A stretch of DNA of 64,000 bases from VYDC01 sp963667515 (GTDB lineage Bacteria; Chloroflexota; Dehalococcoidia; UBA2979). The stretch's first letter is position 1. Each line of letters opens with the position of its first letter. The notes below the pieces were generated by a model. The model had not been told where the DNA came from. It made no database searches and saw nothing but the letters and a program-made list of their open reading frames with translations. Both the position numbers and the translations under genes were made by a program. This document shows, piece by piece, positions 50,871 to 61,631 of this stretch. The stretch spans positions 124,001 through 188,000 of the forward strand of contig CAXXXY010000007.1 in NCBI GenBank assembly GCA_963667515.2. Reading direction: 5' to 3'.

Positions 50871-51593
50871 GTGGCTGTGCGCGCGGCGGTCGTCGTCTTC
50901 CCCGGCACCTGGAGCGACGGCGACTGCGTGCACGCGCTCGGCACGGTCGGCACCGACTCGCGCCGCGTCTGGCACCGCGAGACGCAGATCGACCGCGACG
51001 AGCTCGTCGTGCTGCCGGGCGGCTTCTCCTACGGCGACTACCTGCGCTGCGGGGCGATCGCGCGCTTCTCGCCGGTGATGGCGGCGGTGCGCTCGCACGC
51101 CGAGGCCGGTGGCCTGGTGATCGGGATCTGCAACGGCTTCCAGGTGCTGTGCGAGGCGGGGCTGCTCCCCGGCGCGCTGATGCGCAACGACTCGCTGGAG
51201 TTCCGCTGCGAGGACGTGCGCCTGGCCGCCGCCAGCGATCGCTCCCCCTTCACGCGCGGCATCGAGCGCGGGCGGCCGCTGCGCATGCCGATCTCCCACG
51301 GCGAAGGCAACTACTACGCGGACGCGGCCACGCTCGACCGGCTGGAGGCGGAGCGGCGCGTCGCCTTCCGCTACGTGGACGCGACGGGCCGCGCCAGCGC
51401 CGAGGCGAACCCCAACGGCTCGCTGCGTAACATCGCGGGCGTGCTGAACGAGGGCGGGAACGTGCTGGGGCTGATGCCGCACCCCGAGCGCGCCTGCGAG
51501 GCACTGCTGGGCGGTGACGACGGCAACGCGATCTGGCGCTCGCTGCTCGCCGCGGCGCCGGCCACCCGCGCGACCACGCCGACCCCTCGCTGA
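50871..51593 (+). CDS. purQ: Phosphoribosylformylglycinamidine synthase subunit PurQ
   Basis: PurQ (240 residues) is the glutaminase subunit of FGAM synthase. VVFPGTWSDGDCVHAL starts the fold, GGFSYGDYLRCGAIARFSPV follows, the nucleophile Cys is in VIGICNGFQVLCEAGLLPG, and the His/Glu pair is in GLMPHPERACE. GTG 50871 or 50877 may be used. PurS, the usual third subunit, is not seen in the window. A damaged DUF4389 gene separates purQ from purL. Confidence 0.95.
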   Translation: MAVRAAVVVFPGTWSDGDCVHALGTVGTDSRRVWHRETQIDRDELVVLPGGFSYGDYLRCGAIARFSPVMAAVRSHAEAGGLVIGICNGFQVLCEAGLLPGALMRNDSLEFRCEDVRLAAASDRSPFTRGIERGRPLRMPISHGEGNYYADAATLDRLEAERRVAFRYVDATGRASAEANPNGSLRNIAGVLNEGGNVLGLMPHPERACEALLGGDDGNAIWRSLLAAAPATRATTPTPR

Positions 51594-51617
51594 GACCCCC
51601 CGAGCCCGCTCGCACGG

Positions 51618-52253
51618 GTGCATGCTACGCTCGTCACCGCCCACACAGCGAGGAGGTGTCTCGGGGCAGCCGAGATCGCCGCGACCGGCCACCCGGTCCG
51701 CTTCGACGTCGAGTACCCGGAGGGCGTCACCCGCTGGATGATCCTCGTGCGCTGGATCCTCGCGATCCCGCAGCTCTTCGTCGGGAACCTCCTCGGCGAG
51801 CTCGCGCGACTCCTCACCTTCTTCGCGTTCTTCGCAGTGCTCTTCACGCGGCGCTACCCGCGGGGGATGTTCATGCTGGCGGTGGGCTGCCTGCGCTGGT
51901 AGTACAACGTCTTCGCGTACGTGCTCTTCCACGACGCGCCGTACCCGCCGTTCTCCTTCGACGCGGGCCACTACCCGCACCTCGTCTTCGACGTGCCGCC
52001 CCGCGAGGAGTTCAACCGCTGGCTGCCGCTCGTGAAGTGGCTGCTGGCCGTGCCGCACTACCTCGTGCTGGCGCTGCTGCTCGCCGTGGGGATCTTCGTG
52101 TGGCTGTTCGCGGCGATCGCGCTGCTTGTCACGGGCACGTTCCCGCGCGGCGCCTTCGACTACCTCGCGGGCGTCGGCCGCTGGGGCGCGCGGGTCACCG
52201 CCTACGTCTACCTGATGGTGGACGAGTACCCGCCGTTCTCGATGAAGGCGTAG
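51618..52253 (+). pseudogene. DUF4389 membrane protein split by an in-frame TAG
   Basis: Both halves lie in one frame: GHPVRFDVEYPEGVTRWMIL to VGCLRW, then TAG at 51900-51902, then YNVFAYVLFHDAPYPPFSF to EYPPFSMKA. The intact paralogue at 60045 has the same layout (two DUF4389 repeats, four membrane segments). A single base change from GAG to TAG would explain the break. The 5' end is uncertain: a strong AGGAGG at 51651-51656 has no normal start codon in this frame at the right distance. Confidence 0.8.
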
Positions 52254-52377
52254 CCGTCGAGGCGCGCACGCCCGCCTCGATCGCCGCCTCGATCGCCGCT
52301 ACCGGCGGGGCGGGCTACGCTCGCGCCATTCGCGGCGGGAGGGCCCTCCCCGAGACGCGACGAGGCACGCGGTGCGC

Positions 52378-54711
<2,334 letters not shown>

Positions 54712-54824
54712 CGGCGCGGCCTCGCCGCGGTAGCATCGAGCGATGCGCAGGGCACGCCTCGGCGGAGTGGCGCTCCTCGCCGCGCGCCCTGCTCGCACGC
54801 GGACCCGGCATCCCCTACCTCATC

Positions 54825-55310
54825 GTGCTCGACGACGTGCCCGAGCTGCTGCGGCTGATGAACGGGCTCGACCCCGTGGCGGCCACCGAGGTCGCGGCGC
54901 TGCTCGATCGCCCCGCGGGCTTCGAGGCGATCCGCCTCTGCTGCGCGGGCTGGGAGCAGGAGCTCGCGGCGCGCATGTCGACGCGGCCCGTCGCACTGAC
55001 GCTCTGCTGGCGCGCACGGCCCGCCGGCGCGCCGGACTGCGAGGGCGAGGGCGTGCAGCGCGGCGCCCTCTACCCCGCGACGCCCGAGCGGCCGGCGTGG
55101 GTGCTGCTTCGCAACGTGGAGACCTCGCCGGCGAGCGTCCGCCGGCCGAGCGCCGAGGCGCTCGCGATCCTGGAGCGCCACGGCGTCCCGACCCGAGTCG
55201 AGCAGCGGGTCGCGCCGTCGCCTCCCGTCGCTGCGGCCGCTGCCGTCGCGCTGCTGGCCGCGCTCGTCGCCGCGCGGCGGGCCGTCGGCCGCGACAGAAC
55301 AAACGTTTGA
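54825..55310 (+). CDS. Hypothetical protein, possibly 5'-frameshifted
   Basis: A 161-residue frame beginning MLDDVPELLRLMNGLDPVAA, with AIRLCCAGWEQELAARMS in the middle and a hydrophobic C-terminal segment (VAAAAAVALLAALVAARRA). No family is recognised. Codons in this frame remain sensible upstream (RALLARGPGIPYLIV) without a start codon. An ATG at 54743 in another frame has TAGCAT exactly 6 bases before it, so the real gene may start there with one base lost or gained near 54785. The stop codon overlaps the minus-35 of the next promoter. Confidence 0.5.
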   Translation: MLDDVPELLRLMNGLDPVAATEVAALLDRPAGFEAIRLCCAGWEQELAARMSTRPVALTLCWRARPAGAPDCEGEGVQRGALYPATPERPAWVLLRNVETSPASVRRPSAEALAILERHGVPTRVEQRVAPSPPVAAAAAVALLAALVAARRAVGRDRTNV

Positions 55311-55336
55311 CAGAAGGCGCACGCCTGTTCTAGCAT
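55307..55336 (+). promoter_or_regulatory. Promoter of the rplI-dnaB operon
   Basis: A consensus TTGACA (55307-55312) and TAGCAT (55331-55336), 18 bases apart. The start site near 55344 leaves a leader of about 240 bases before rplI (55337-55583). I see no gene there; it might hold regulatory structure. Confidence 0.65.
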
Positions 55337-55583
55337 GCTCGGCACGCTCGCCCCGGGGAGAGGAGGCGCGGTGCCGTCGGCGGCCGGTCGTTTGCCCGGG
55401 CAGCAGCTCGCGGCTACGCTGGGTTGTCGTTCCACAGAGCCGTCCACGTCGACCGCATCGCGCAGGTAGCCCCCGCTCCTGTCGAATGTGGAAACGGTGT
55501 TGGATAAGGGTGATGTGCGGCACCGGGCCCCCACCTACCGTGGGCTGCGTCCCGGCTCCGACACGCCGAGAGGGTGAGCCGAG

Positions 55584-56282
55584 GTGAAGGTCGTCTTCCT
55601 GGAGACGGTGGAGGGTTCCGGCACCATGGGCGAGGTGAAGACCGTCGCCAATGGATACGCCCGGAACTATCTGTTGCCGCGCGGCCTAGCCGCACCGGCG
55701 ACCGTTTCCCTCCTGCTGCAGGCTGAAGAGCTCGCACGGGTGGAGGAGGAGCGCCAGCAGGCACAGGACGAGAGTGCGCTCGGGCTGGCTCGCCGGCTCG
55801 AAGGGCACCCACTCGTGATGGCCGTTCGCGTCGGCGAGCAAGGGCGATTGTACGGATCGGTTACCAGTGCCGACCTTGCCGAGAAGGCTGGGGAGATTCT
55901 CGGCAGGGAACTGGACCGCCGTCGCGTCCTTCTGCCCGAGGTGATTCGGCAGGTGGGGGTGCACTCCGTGCCTCTCCGGCTCTCACGTAACGTGGTGCCG
56001 GAGGTGCAGGTGGTGGTGGTGGACGCCGAGGCGCCGGAAGGCGTCGAGGCCGCCGTCGAGGCGATGCTCCGCATCGCGTCGGGGGAGGCCGATTCGGCCG
56101 AGGCCGCACCCGCCGAGGAGTCGCCCGCCGCGGAGCTGCCGGCCGCCGAAGGCGCGTCGGGGTCGGGAACTCCCGATGACGAGGCGGGTGGCCAGGCCGG
56201 ATCGGCCTCCCCCGACGCCCAGGCCGAGCCGATCGCCGAGGCACCTCGGGCAGACGGCGCCGAGCCCGAGCCCTCGAGCTAG
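55584..56282 (+). CDS. rplI: Ribosomal protein bL9 with long acidic C-terminal extension
   Basis: bL9 of the 50S subunit: VKVVFLETVEGSGTMGEVKT with the family core ANGYARNYLLPRGLA at residues 23-37, and a normal C-terminal domain (GRLYGSVTSADLAE; ELDRRRVLLPEVIRQVG). The usual bL9 length is near 150; here about 80 extra residues rich in Ala, Glu, Pro and Asp follow. The codon usage up to about 55900 is less GC-rich than the neighbours. GTG 55584 is the start. dnaB follows after 2 bases. Confidence 0.93.
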   Translation: MKVVFLETVEGSGTMGEVKTVANGYARNYLLPRGLAAPATVSLLLQAEELARVEEERQQAQDESALGLARRLEGHPLVMAVRVGEQGRLYGSVTSADLAEKAGEILGRELDRRRVLLPEVIRQVGVHSVPLRLSRNVVPEVQVVVVDAEAPEGVEAAVEAMLRIASGEADSAEAAPAEESPAAELPAAEGASGSGTPDDEAGGQAGSASPDAQAEPIAEAPRADGAEPEPSS

Positions 56283-56284
56283 CC

Positions 56285-57727
56285 ATGGTCACGGATGGAC
56301 GTCTGGCCGCCCTTCGGCCGGACGCACAGACCCGCTCAGCGAGCGGGCTGCCGCCGCATGACGTCGCCGCCGAAGAGGCGGTGATCGCGGCGCTGCTGCT
56401 GGACGACGACGCCTACGCGCGCGTGCTCCCGCTGGTCCAGCCCGAGGACTTCTTCCGCGAGCAGAACCGCTGGTGCTTCGAGGCGGCGCTGACCCTCGCC
56501 GAGCGCTCCGAGCCCGTCACGCTGACCACGCTCGCGCACGAGCTGGAGCGCGAGGGCCGGCTGGAGGCCGCCGGCGGCGAGCCCTACCTCGCCGAGGTGC
56601 AGGGCAAGCACTTCACCGCGCTCGGCGTGGAGGCGCACGCCCGCATCGTCGCCCGCGACGCGCTCTACCGCCGGCTGATCCAGGCGGCCTCGCAGATCGC
56701 GCAGATGGCCTTCGCCGGCGGGCCCGAGGTGCGCCCCGTCCTGACCGCGGCGGAGGCGCTGCTGCTGGGCGTGCGCACGGCCGAGGCGGCCGGCGACTTC
56801 ACGCGGCTGCGCGAGCTGCTCGACCGCTTCCTCGAGGACCCGGGCGAGCAGGTGGAGGGCCAGCTCGCGGAGGGCGTGCGCTCCGGCTTCATGGACCTCG
56901 ACGAGCTGCTGGGCGGCTTCAAGCGCGGCGACCTGGTGATCCTCGCGGCGCGCACCGGTGTGGGGAAGTCGGCGCTGCTGCTCAACCTCGCGCGCAACGC
57001 CGCGGCTGGGCAGCACGGGACCGTCGCGATCTTCTCGCTCGAGATGTCGGGCGAGCAGCTCGCGACGCGGCTGCTCTCGGCGGAGTCCGACGTCACCTCC
57101 ACCCGGCTTCGCATCGGCACGCACGTCGAGGCCGAGGAGGCGCGGATCATGCACGCGATGGGGGTGCTGGGCGAGGCCTCCATCTACATCGACGACTCGG
57201 CGATGCTCTCCGTCCCCGAGATCCGAGCCAAGCTCCGCCGGCTGCAGGCGGACGCCGGCCTCGACCTCGTGGTCGTCGACTACCTGCAGCTGCTGCACGG
57301 CAGCGGTCGCGCCGATACGCGGGCCGGCGAGATCAGCCAGATCACGCGCGCCCTGAAGGAGCTGGCGCGCGAGCTGCACGTGCCGGTCGTCGCGGCCGCC
57401 CAGCTCTCGCGCGCCGTCGAGCAGCGCACGCCGCACATCCCGATGCTCTCCGACCTGCGCGAGTCCGGCTCGATCGAGCAGGACGCGGACGTGGTGATGT
57501 TCATCTACCGCGAGGACGTCTACGTGAAGCCCGACGAGTGGCAGCGCCAGAACCCGGAGGCGCCCGGCGGGCAGCACCCCGCGGGTCTGGCGCAGATCAT
57601 CGTGGCGAAGCACCGCAACGGGCCCACCGGCACCGTCTCCGTGCGCTTCGTGGATCGCACCGCCTCGTTCCAGGATCTCCTGCTGCGCATGGAGGAGCCG
57701 GCCGGCGGCGCCGGGCCCGACTGGTGA
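56285..57727 (+). CDS. dnaB: Replicative DNA helicase DnaB
   Basis: DnaB (480 residues). The N-terminal helical domain (PPHDVAAEEAVIAALLLDDD) precedes the RecA-like motor: Walker A LAARTGVGKSALLLNLARNA, IFSLEMSGEQLATRLLSAES, Walker B LDLVVVDYLQLLHG, QISRxLKxLAREL-like ITRALKELAREL, and SDLRESGSIEQDADVVMFIYR. The hexamer unwinds DNA at the fork. Its stop overlaps the DnaD-like gene, and a DnaC-like loader follows, forming a primosome-loading operon. Confidence 0.96.
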   Translation: MVTDGRLAALRPDAQTRSASGLPPHDVAAEEAVIAALLLDDDAYARVLPLVQPEDFFREQNRWCFEAALTLAERSEPVTLTTLAHELEREGRLEAAGGEPYLAEVQGKHFTALGVEAHARIVARDALYRRLIQAASQIAQMAFAGGPEVRPVLTAAEALLLGVRTAEAAGDFTRLRELLDRFLEDPGEQVEGQLAEGVRSGFMDLDELLGGFKRGDLVILAARTGVGKSALLLNLARNAAAGQHGTVAIFSLEMSGEQLATRLLSAESDVTSTRLRIGTHVEAEEARIMHAMGVLGEASIYIDDSAMLSVPEIRAKLRRLQADAGLDLVVVDYLQLLHGSGRADTRAGEISQITRALKELARELHVPVVAAAQLSRAVEQRTPHIPMLSDLRESGSIEQDADVVMFIYREDVYVKPDEWQRQNPEAPGGQHPAGLAQIIVAKHRNGPTGTVSVRFVDRTASFQDLLLRMEEPAGGAGPDW

Positions 57728-58605
57728 GCGCGCCTGCCCCGCGGGCGACGCCGCCGGGCGCGCCCGCCGACGCGACGCCTGTCGCGCGGCCGCACGAGGG
57801 CGCGGCGGCGAGCCCCGACGACCCGGGCGCCGGGGGGTGGCGCTTCCCGGGCTTCGTCACGGGGGGCGGCGCCGTGGCGCTGCCGCGCGAGCTGTTCGTC
57901 GAGCTGCTGCCACGCATCGAGGAGGAGGGCGAGCTGCGCGCGACGCTCTACGCGCTGGCGGCGGCGGCGCGGCCGGGCTCGCCCCCCGGCGTGCGGCGCT
58001 CGCAGCTGCTCGGGGAGCGGCCGCTGCTCGCGCAGTTCGAGCGGCTGGCGCCCGGCGAGGCGAGCGCCGCCGCCGAGGCCGCGCTGGCGCGCGCGGCCCA
58101 GCGCGGCTCGCTGCTGGCGGTCGAGCTGGCGGACGGCGATCTGCTCTACCTCGCGCACGCCGAGGCGGGGCGGCGGCAGCGCGAGCGGATGCTCGCGGGC
58201 ACGCTGGCGCCGCCGCCGCCGCCGCCGGGGTGGCGCGTGGGCGCACACGAGCGCGCCGGCTCCCCGCGGGCGGCGGCGGTGGCGGAGAGCGCCGGGCCCG
58301 CGGGTGCGGCCGCCGCCTACGAGCGCGAGATCGGGATGCTGACGCCCGCGGTCGCGGAGGCGCTGGCCGAGGCGGAGACGCGCTACCCGGCGCGCTGGAT
58401 CGAGGAGGCGCTGCGCGAGGCGGCGCTGCACAACGCGCGCTCCTGGGCGTACGCCCAGGCCGTGCTGCGGCGCTGGGAGGCCGAGGGCCGCGGCGACCTC
58501 GACGCCGCGCCCGCGGGGACAGGGGAAGGGGGAGGCGATGCGAGCGCTGGGCGAGATCCTGGGCGCGACCCGTACCAGCGGGTCGTCCGCCGTTCCTGGC
58601 CCTAG
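57724..58605 (+). CDS. DnaD-domain replication protein
   Basis: A 293-residue protein. The N-terminal part (FPGFVTGGGAVALPRELFVE to LPRIEEEGELRATLYALAAA) looks like a winged-helix DnaD N-domain. The C-terminal DnaB_2/DnaD domain reads YEREIGMLTPAVAEALAEAE, then YPARWIEEALREAALHNARS and WAYAQAVLRRW, the family signature. In firmicutes DnaD helps DnaA recruit the helicase and its loader. It overlaps dnaB by 4 bases and the loader by 68 bases. Confidence 0.85.
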   Translation: MSAPAPRATPPGAPADATPVARPHEGAAASPDDPGAGGWRFPGFVTGGGAVALPRELFVELLPRIEEEGELRATLYALAAAARPGSPPGVRRSQLLGERPLLAQFERLAPGEASAAAEAALARAAQRGSLLAVELADGDLLYLAHAEAGRRQRERMLAGTLAPPPPPPGWRVGAHERAGSPRAAAVAESAGPAGAAAAYEREIGMLTPAVAEALAEAETRYPARWIEEALREAALHNARSWAYAQAVLRRWEAEGRGDLDAAPAGTGEGGGDASAGRDPGRDPYQRVVRRSWP

Positions 58606-60013
58606 CCCCGAGGCCGGCGCCGAGGCGGGCTCTGTGGCCGGCCCCGTGGCGAGCGCGAGCGCCGAGGAGCGCTGCCCGCTGTGCGACGGCGCCCGCTTCG
58701 TGCGGGTGACGGCCGATCCCGCGCACCCCGACTTCGGGCAGCCGATGCCGTGCGCCTGCGCCGCGCGCGAGGACGAGCGCGCCCGCCTGCAGCGGCTGCT
58801 GCGCTACTCGCGCCTCGGCGCACTGGCGCGCTTCACCTTCGACACGCTCCTGCGCACGGGCCGCTCCTCGGACGCGGTCGGGCGCGAGCGCTACACGCTC
58901 GCGGTGGAGGCGGCCGAGCGCTACGCCGAGCAGCCCGAGGGCTGGCTGGTGCTCACCGGCGCGCCCGGCTGCGGCAAGACGCACATCGCCGCCGCCATTG
59001 CGACGCGCGCCATCGAGCGCGGGCGGCCGGCGCTCTTCCTCACGGTCGCCGACCTGCTCGACCGGCTGCGGGCCGGCTACGGCGACGACGCCGACGTCGG
59101 CTACGACGAGCTGCTGGCCGAGGTGCGCGAGGCGCCGCTGCTCGTGCTCGACGACCTCGACTCCTTCGCGGGCACGCCGTGGGCGCGCGAGAAGTTCTTC
59201 CAGGTGGTGTCGCACCGCTTCAACGCGCTCGCGTCCACGGTCTTCACCTGCGTGCGGCCGCCCGCCGAGATCGACGCGCGGCTGGGGGCGCGGCTCACCG
59301 ATCCGCAGATCTCGCAGATCTGGGACCTCGCCGAGCCCTCGGCGCCGCGCTACGTCGCGGTCGGCGGGATGGCCGCGGAGCGCCTCGCCGAGTTCACCTT
59401 CGAGAGCTTCCGCCCCGGCGGGCACGGGCTGCGCGGCGAGGCGCGGCGCAACCTGGAGGGCGCCTTCCGCCTCGCGCACCACTGGGCGGAGAGCCCGGAC
59501 GGCTGGCTGGTGCTGCAGGGCGGGCCGGGCTGCGGCAAGACGCACCTGGCCGCCGCGATCGCCAACCACCGGCTCGCCGCGGGCGACGCGGTCTGCTTCG
59601 CGAGCGTGCCGGACCTGCTCGATGAGCTGCGCGCGAGCTACGCCCCCGACGCCGGCCAGCGCTTCGACGCGCTCTTCCGCCGACTGCTGGAGGTGACGCT
59701 GCTGGTGCTCGACGACCTCGGCGCCCATCACTCCAGCCCGTGGGCGGAGGAGAAGCTCTACCAGTTGCTGAACCACCGCTACCTAGGGCGCATGGCGACG
59801 GTGGTCACGCGCAACAGCGACCCGGGCGGCGGCGCGGGTCACGCGGCCGGCGCCGAGGGCGGGCGTGGGCGCGGCCGCGCGCGGCGCAGCTCGGGCGCGG
59901 ACCGCGCGGGCGGTGACCTGGAGCCGCGCATCCGCTCGCGGCTCGCCGACCTGCAGGTCGCGACGAACTACGAGATCGGGGCGCCGGACTACCGCGTAGG
60001 CGATGTAAGCTAG
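58538..60013 (+). CDS. DnaC/DnaI-type helicase loader with two AAA+ modules
   Basis: A 491-residue protein, about twice the length of ordinary DnaC or DnaI. An N-terminal zinc-binding region has Cys46, Cys49, Cys72 and Cys74. Module 1: FTFDTLLRTG, EGWLVLTGAPGCGKTHIAAA (Walker A at 141), VADLLDRLRAGYGDD, LLVLDDLD (201). Module 2: FTFESFRPGG, DGWLVLQGGPGCGKTHLAAA (328), VPDLLDELRASYAPD, LLVLDDLG (388). The modules align motif for motif, so the gene arose by internal tandem duplication. Both Walker sites look intact. A strong GGGAAGGGGGAGG precedes ATG 58538. Confidence 0.9.
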   Translation: MRALGEILGATRTSGSSAVPGPSPEAGAEAGSVAGPVASASAEERCPLCDGARFVRVTADPAHPDFGQPMPCACAAREDERARLQRLLRYSRLGALARFTFDTLLRTGRSSDAVGRERYTLAVEAAERYAEQPEGWLVLTGAPGCGKTHIAAAIATRAIERGRPALFLTVADLLDRLRAGYGDDADVGYDELLAEVREAPLLVLDDLDSFAGTPWAREKFFQVVSHRFNALASTVFTCVRPPAEIDARLGARLTDPQISQIWDLAEPSAPRYVAVGGMAAERLAEFTFESFRPGGHGLRGEARRNLEGAFRLAHHWAESPDGWLVLQGGPGCGKTHLAAAIANHRLAAGDAVCFASVPDLLDELRASYAPDAGQRFDALFRRLLEVTLLVLDDLGAHHSSPWAEEKLYQLLNHRYLGRMATVVTRNSDPGGGAGHAAGAEGGRGRGRARRSSGADRAGGDLEPRIRSRLADLQVATNYEIGAPDYRVGDVS

Positions 60014-60044
60014 CGGCGCGGCAGACTAGGGAGGGCAGCCTTCG

Positions 60045-60677
60045 ATGGCGGTTCGCGACGCCTCTGACTATCCGCTCCGCTACTCGATCGACTACCCCGA
60101 AGAGGGGCTGAGCCGGCTCACGACGGCGTTTCGCCTGATCTGGCTCATCCCGATCGTCATCATCGTGTCGCTCGTGAGCACCGGCGGGTTCGGCCGCCCG
60201 CCGGTCTTCGCCGCGTTTCTCGGTGGCACTGGCGGCGTCCTGTTTCTCGCGCCGCTGCTGATGATCCTTTTCCGCCAGAAGTACCCGCGCTGGTGGTTCG
60301 ATTGGAACGTCGAGGTGCTTCGCTTCCAGTCCCGCGTCGGTGCCTACATGGTGCTGCTCACGGACCGCTACCCCTCCACCGACGAGGAGCAGGCGATCCA
60401 CATCGAGGTCGACTACCCGGACGTGGAGCGCGACCTCAATCGCTGGCTGCCGCTGGTGAAGTGGCTGCTCGTGATCCCGCACTTTATCGTGCTGATCCTG
60501 CTCGGGGTGGTCGTGATGTTCGCGGTGATCGGCGCCTGGTTCGCGATCCTGTTCACCGGGCACTACCCGCGGGGCCTCTTCAACTTCGTGGTCGGGGTGG
60601 GCCGGTGGGGGCTGCGGGTCCAGGGCTACGCCGCGTTGCTGGTCACGAACCGCTACCCGCCGTTTTCGCTGCAGTAG
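60045..60677 (+). CDS. DUF4389 membrane protein
   Basis: A 210-residue protein with two DUF4389 units. LRYSIDYPEEGLSRLTTAFR and a membrane helix (LIWLIPIVIIVSLVS) begin the first; VDYPDVERDLNRWLPLVKWL with VIPHFIVLILLGVVVMFAVI begins the second. GHYPRGLFNFVVGVGRWGLR and YPPFSLQ end the chain. It is an intact paralogue of the broken gene at 51618. The family has no established function. Base composition is slightly lower in GC than average here. Confidence 0.88.
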   Translation: MAVRDASDYPLRYSIDYPEEGLSRLTTAFRLIWLIPIVIIVSLVSTGGFGRPPVFAAFLGGTGGVLFLAPLLMILFRQKYPRWWFDWNVEVLRFQSRVGAYMVLLTDRYPSTDEEQAIHIEVDYPDVERDLNRWLPLVKWLLVIPHFIVLILLGVVVMFAVIGAWFAILFTGHYPRGLFNFVVGVGRWGLRVQGYAALLVTNRYPPFSLQ

Positions 60678-60776
60678 GCAGGGCTCCGCCGCGCTCGAGG
60701 GCTCGCGCTCCGGGGAGATAGCAGCGAGTCGCCAGCCCTCGACGCGGCCGCTCGTCAGCGCTGCTTCCACCGTCTC

Positions 60777-60819
60777 GCTTCGAGGAGCGGCAGCCCCCGG
60801 ATGCAACGGAACGTTGCCC
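60777..60819 (+). repeat. Third copy of the dispersed structured element
   Basis: TTCGAGGAGCGGCAGCCC followed by a GCAACG-GAA-CGTTGC hairpin (60803-60817) aligns with the two copies at 17.2-17.4 kb. It lies between the convergent DUF4389 and moaD-moaE genes, where it could also serve as terminator. Confidence 0.6.
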
Positions 60820-61539
60820 CTAGGGTCGAGCGGAACGCTCGCGGGGCGGGGTGCCTTCCTGCCAGGCGCCGCCGTCGGGGCCCCACTCGCGCTTCCAGAT
60901 CGGCGCCGTCTCCTTCACCCGGTCGACGAGGCGGGCGGCGGCGCGGAACGCCTCCGCACGGTGGGCCGCGGAAACGGCCGCGACGATCGCGGGGTCGCCA
61001 ACCGCGAGCTCGCCAACGCGGTGGTGCACCGCGATGCGGTGCAGCGGGTGGCCGTCGGCCTCCGCCTCGGCGCGCACCTCCTCGATCACGCGCGCGATCT
61101 CACGCTCGGCCATCTCGGCGTACGCCTCGTACTCCAGCCGCTCGACGGCGCGCCCCTCGTGGTGGTCGCGCACCACGCCCTCGAAGAGCACGACCGCGCC
61201 CGAGGCGTCGGTGCGCACGAGATCGCGCAGCGCCCGCGCGTCGAGCGGCTCGCCGGTGACGAGCACGGCGGGCGGCTCGTTCGGCGGCTCGGCGCCACCC
61301 GCGACCGGCGTGATCAGCGCCACGCGGTCGCCGTCGCGGAGCGGCGGGGCGTCGGCATGCGCGTACTCCTCGTTGACCGCGATCGCGACGCGCTCGAGGT
61401 GCGGGCGCAGCGCCGGGTGGCGCTCGGCGAGGCGCTCGCGCAGATCCGCGAGCGACACGGAGTCGCCCGCGAACTCCTCGACGAGCTCGTCGCCCGCGAG
61501 CTCGCGCAGCGCGGCGAAGAGCCGGATCGTGACGCGCAT
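60820..61539 (-). CDS. MoaD-MoaE fusion, molybdopterin synthase
   Basis: A 239-residue fusion. Residues 1-82 are a MoaD beta-grasp domain (RVTIRLFAALRELAGDELVE to VALITPVAGG), and residues from about 92 are MoaE (VLFEGVVRDHHEGRAVERLEY, HRIAVHHRVGELAVGD, and WKREWGPDGG with the catalytic Lys). MoaD must have a free Gly-Gly end to carry the thiocarboxylate, but here Gly81-Gly82 is followed directly by the linker AEPP. The protein must be cut after Gly82, as described for the mycobacterial MoaX fusion. It links to the Mo-enzyme maturation genes near 11 kb. Confidence 0.93.
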   Translation of the reverse strand: MRVTIRLFAALRELAGDELVEEFAGDSVSLADLRERLAERHPALRPHLERVAIAVNEEYAHADAPPLRDGDRVALITPVAGGAEPPNEPPAVLVTGEPLDARALRDLVRTDASGAVVLFEGVVRDHHEGRAVERLEYEAYAEMAEREIARVIEEVRAEAEADGHPLHRIAVHHRVGELAVGDPAIVAAVSAAHRAEAFRAAARLVDRVKETAPIWKREWGPDGGAWQEGTPPRERSARP

Positions 61540-61631
61540 GCGGCTCGCCTTCCCCACCCCGCGTCCAGTATAGGAGTGGCGATCGGCGCGGCCTCGGGGC
61601 GCCACGCATCGACGCGAGTGAGGGAGGGGAC

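Noticed and set aside
55420..55530. TTCCACA, GTCCACG and TTGGATAA-like words upstream of rplI, considered as a second DnaA-box cluster
   Set aside because: None is close to consensus on all nine positions and no trio or AT-rich tract accompanies them; the dnaA-adjacent region is far better.
60680..60820. T-box-like leader upstream of the GAGGAGCGGCAGCCC element
   Set aside because: No AGGGTGG-NACCGCG box is present, and the downstream gene runs in the opposite direction.
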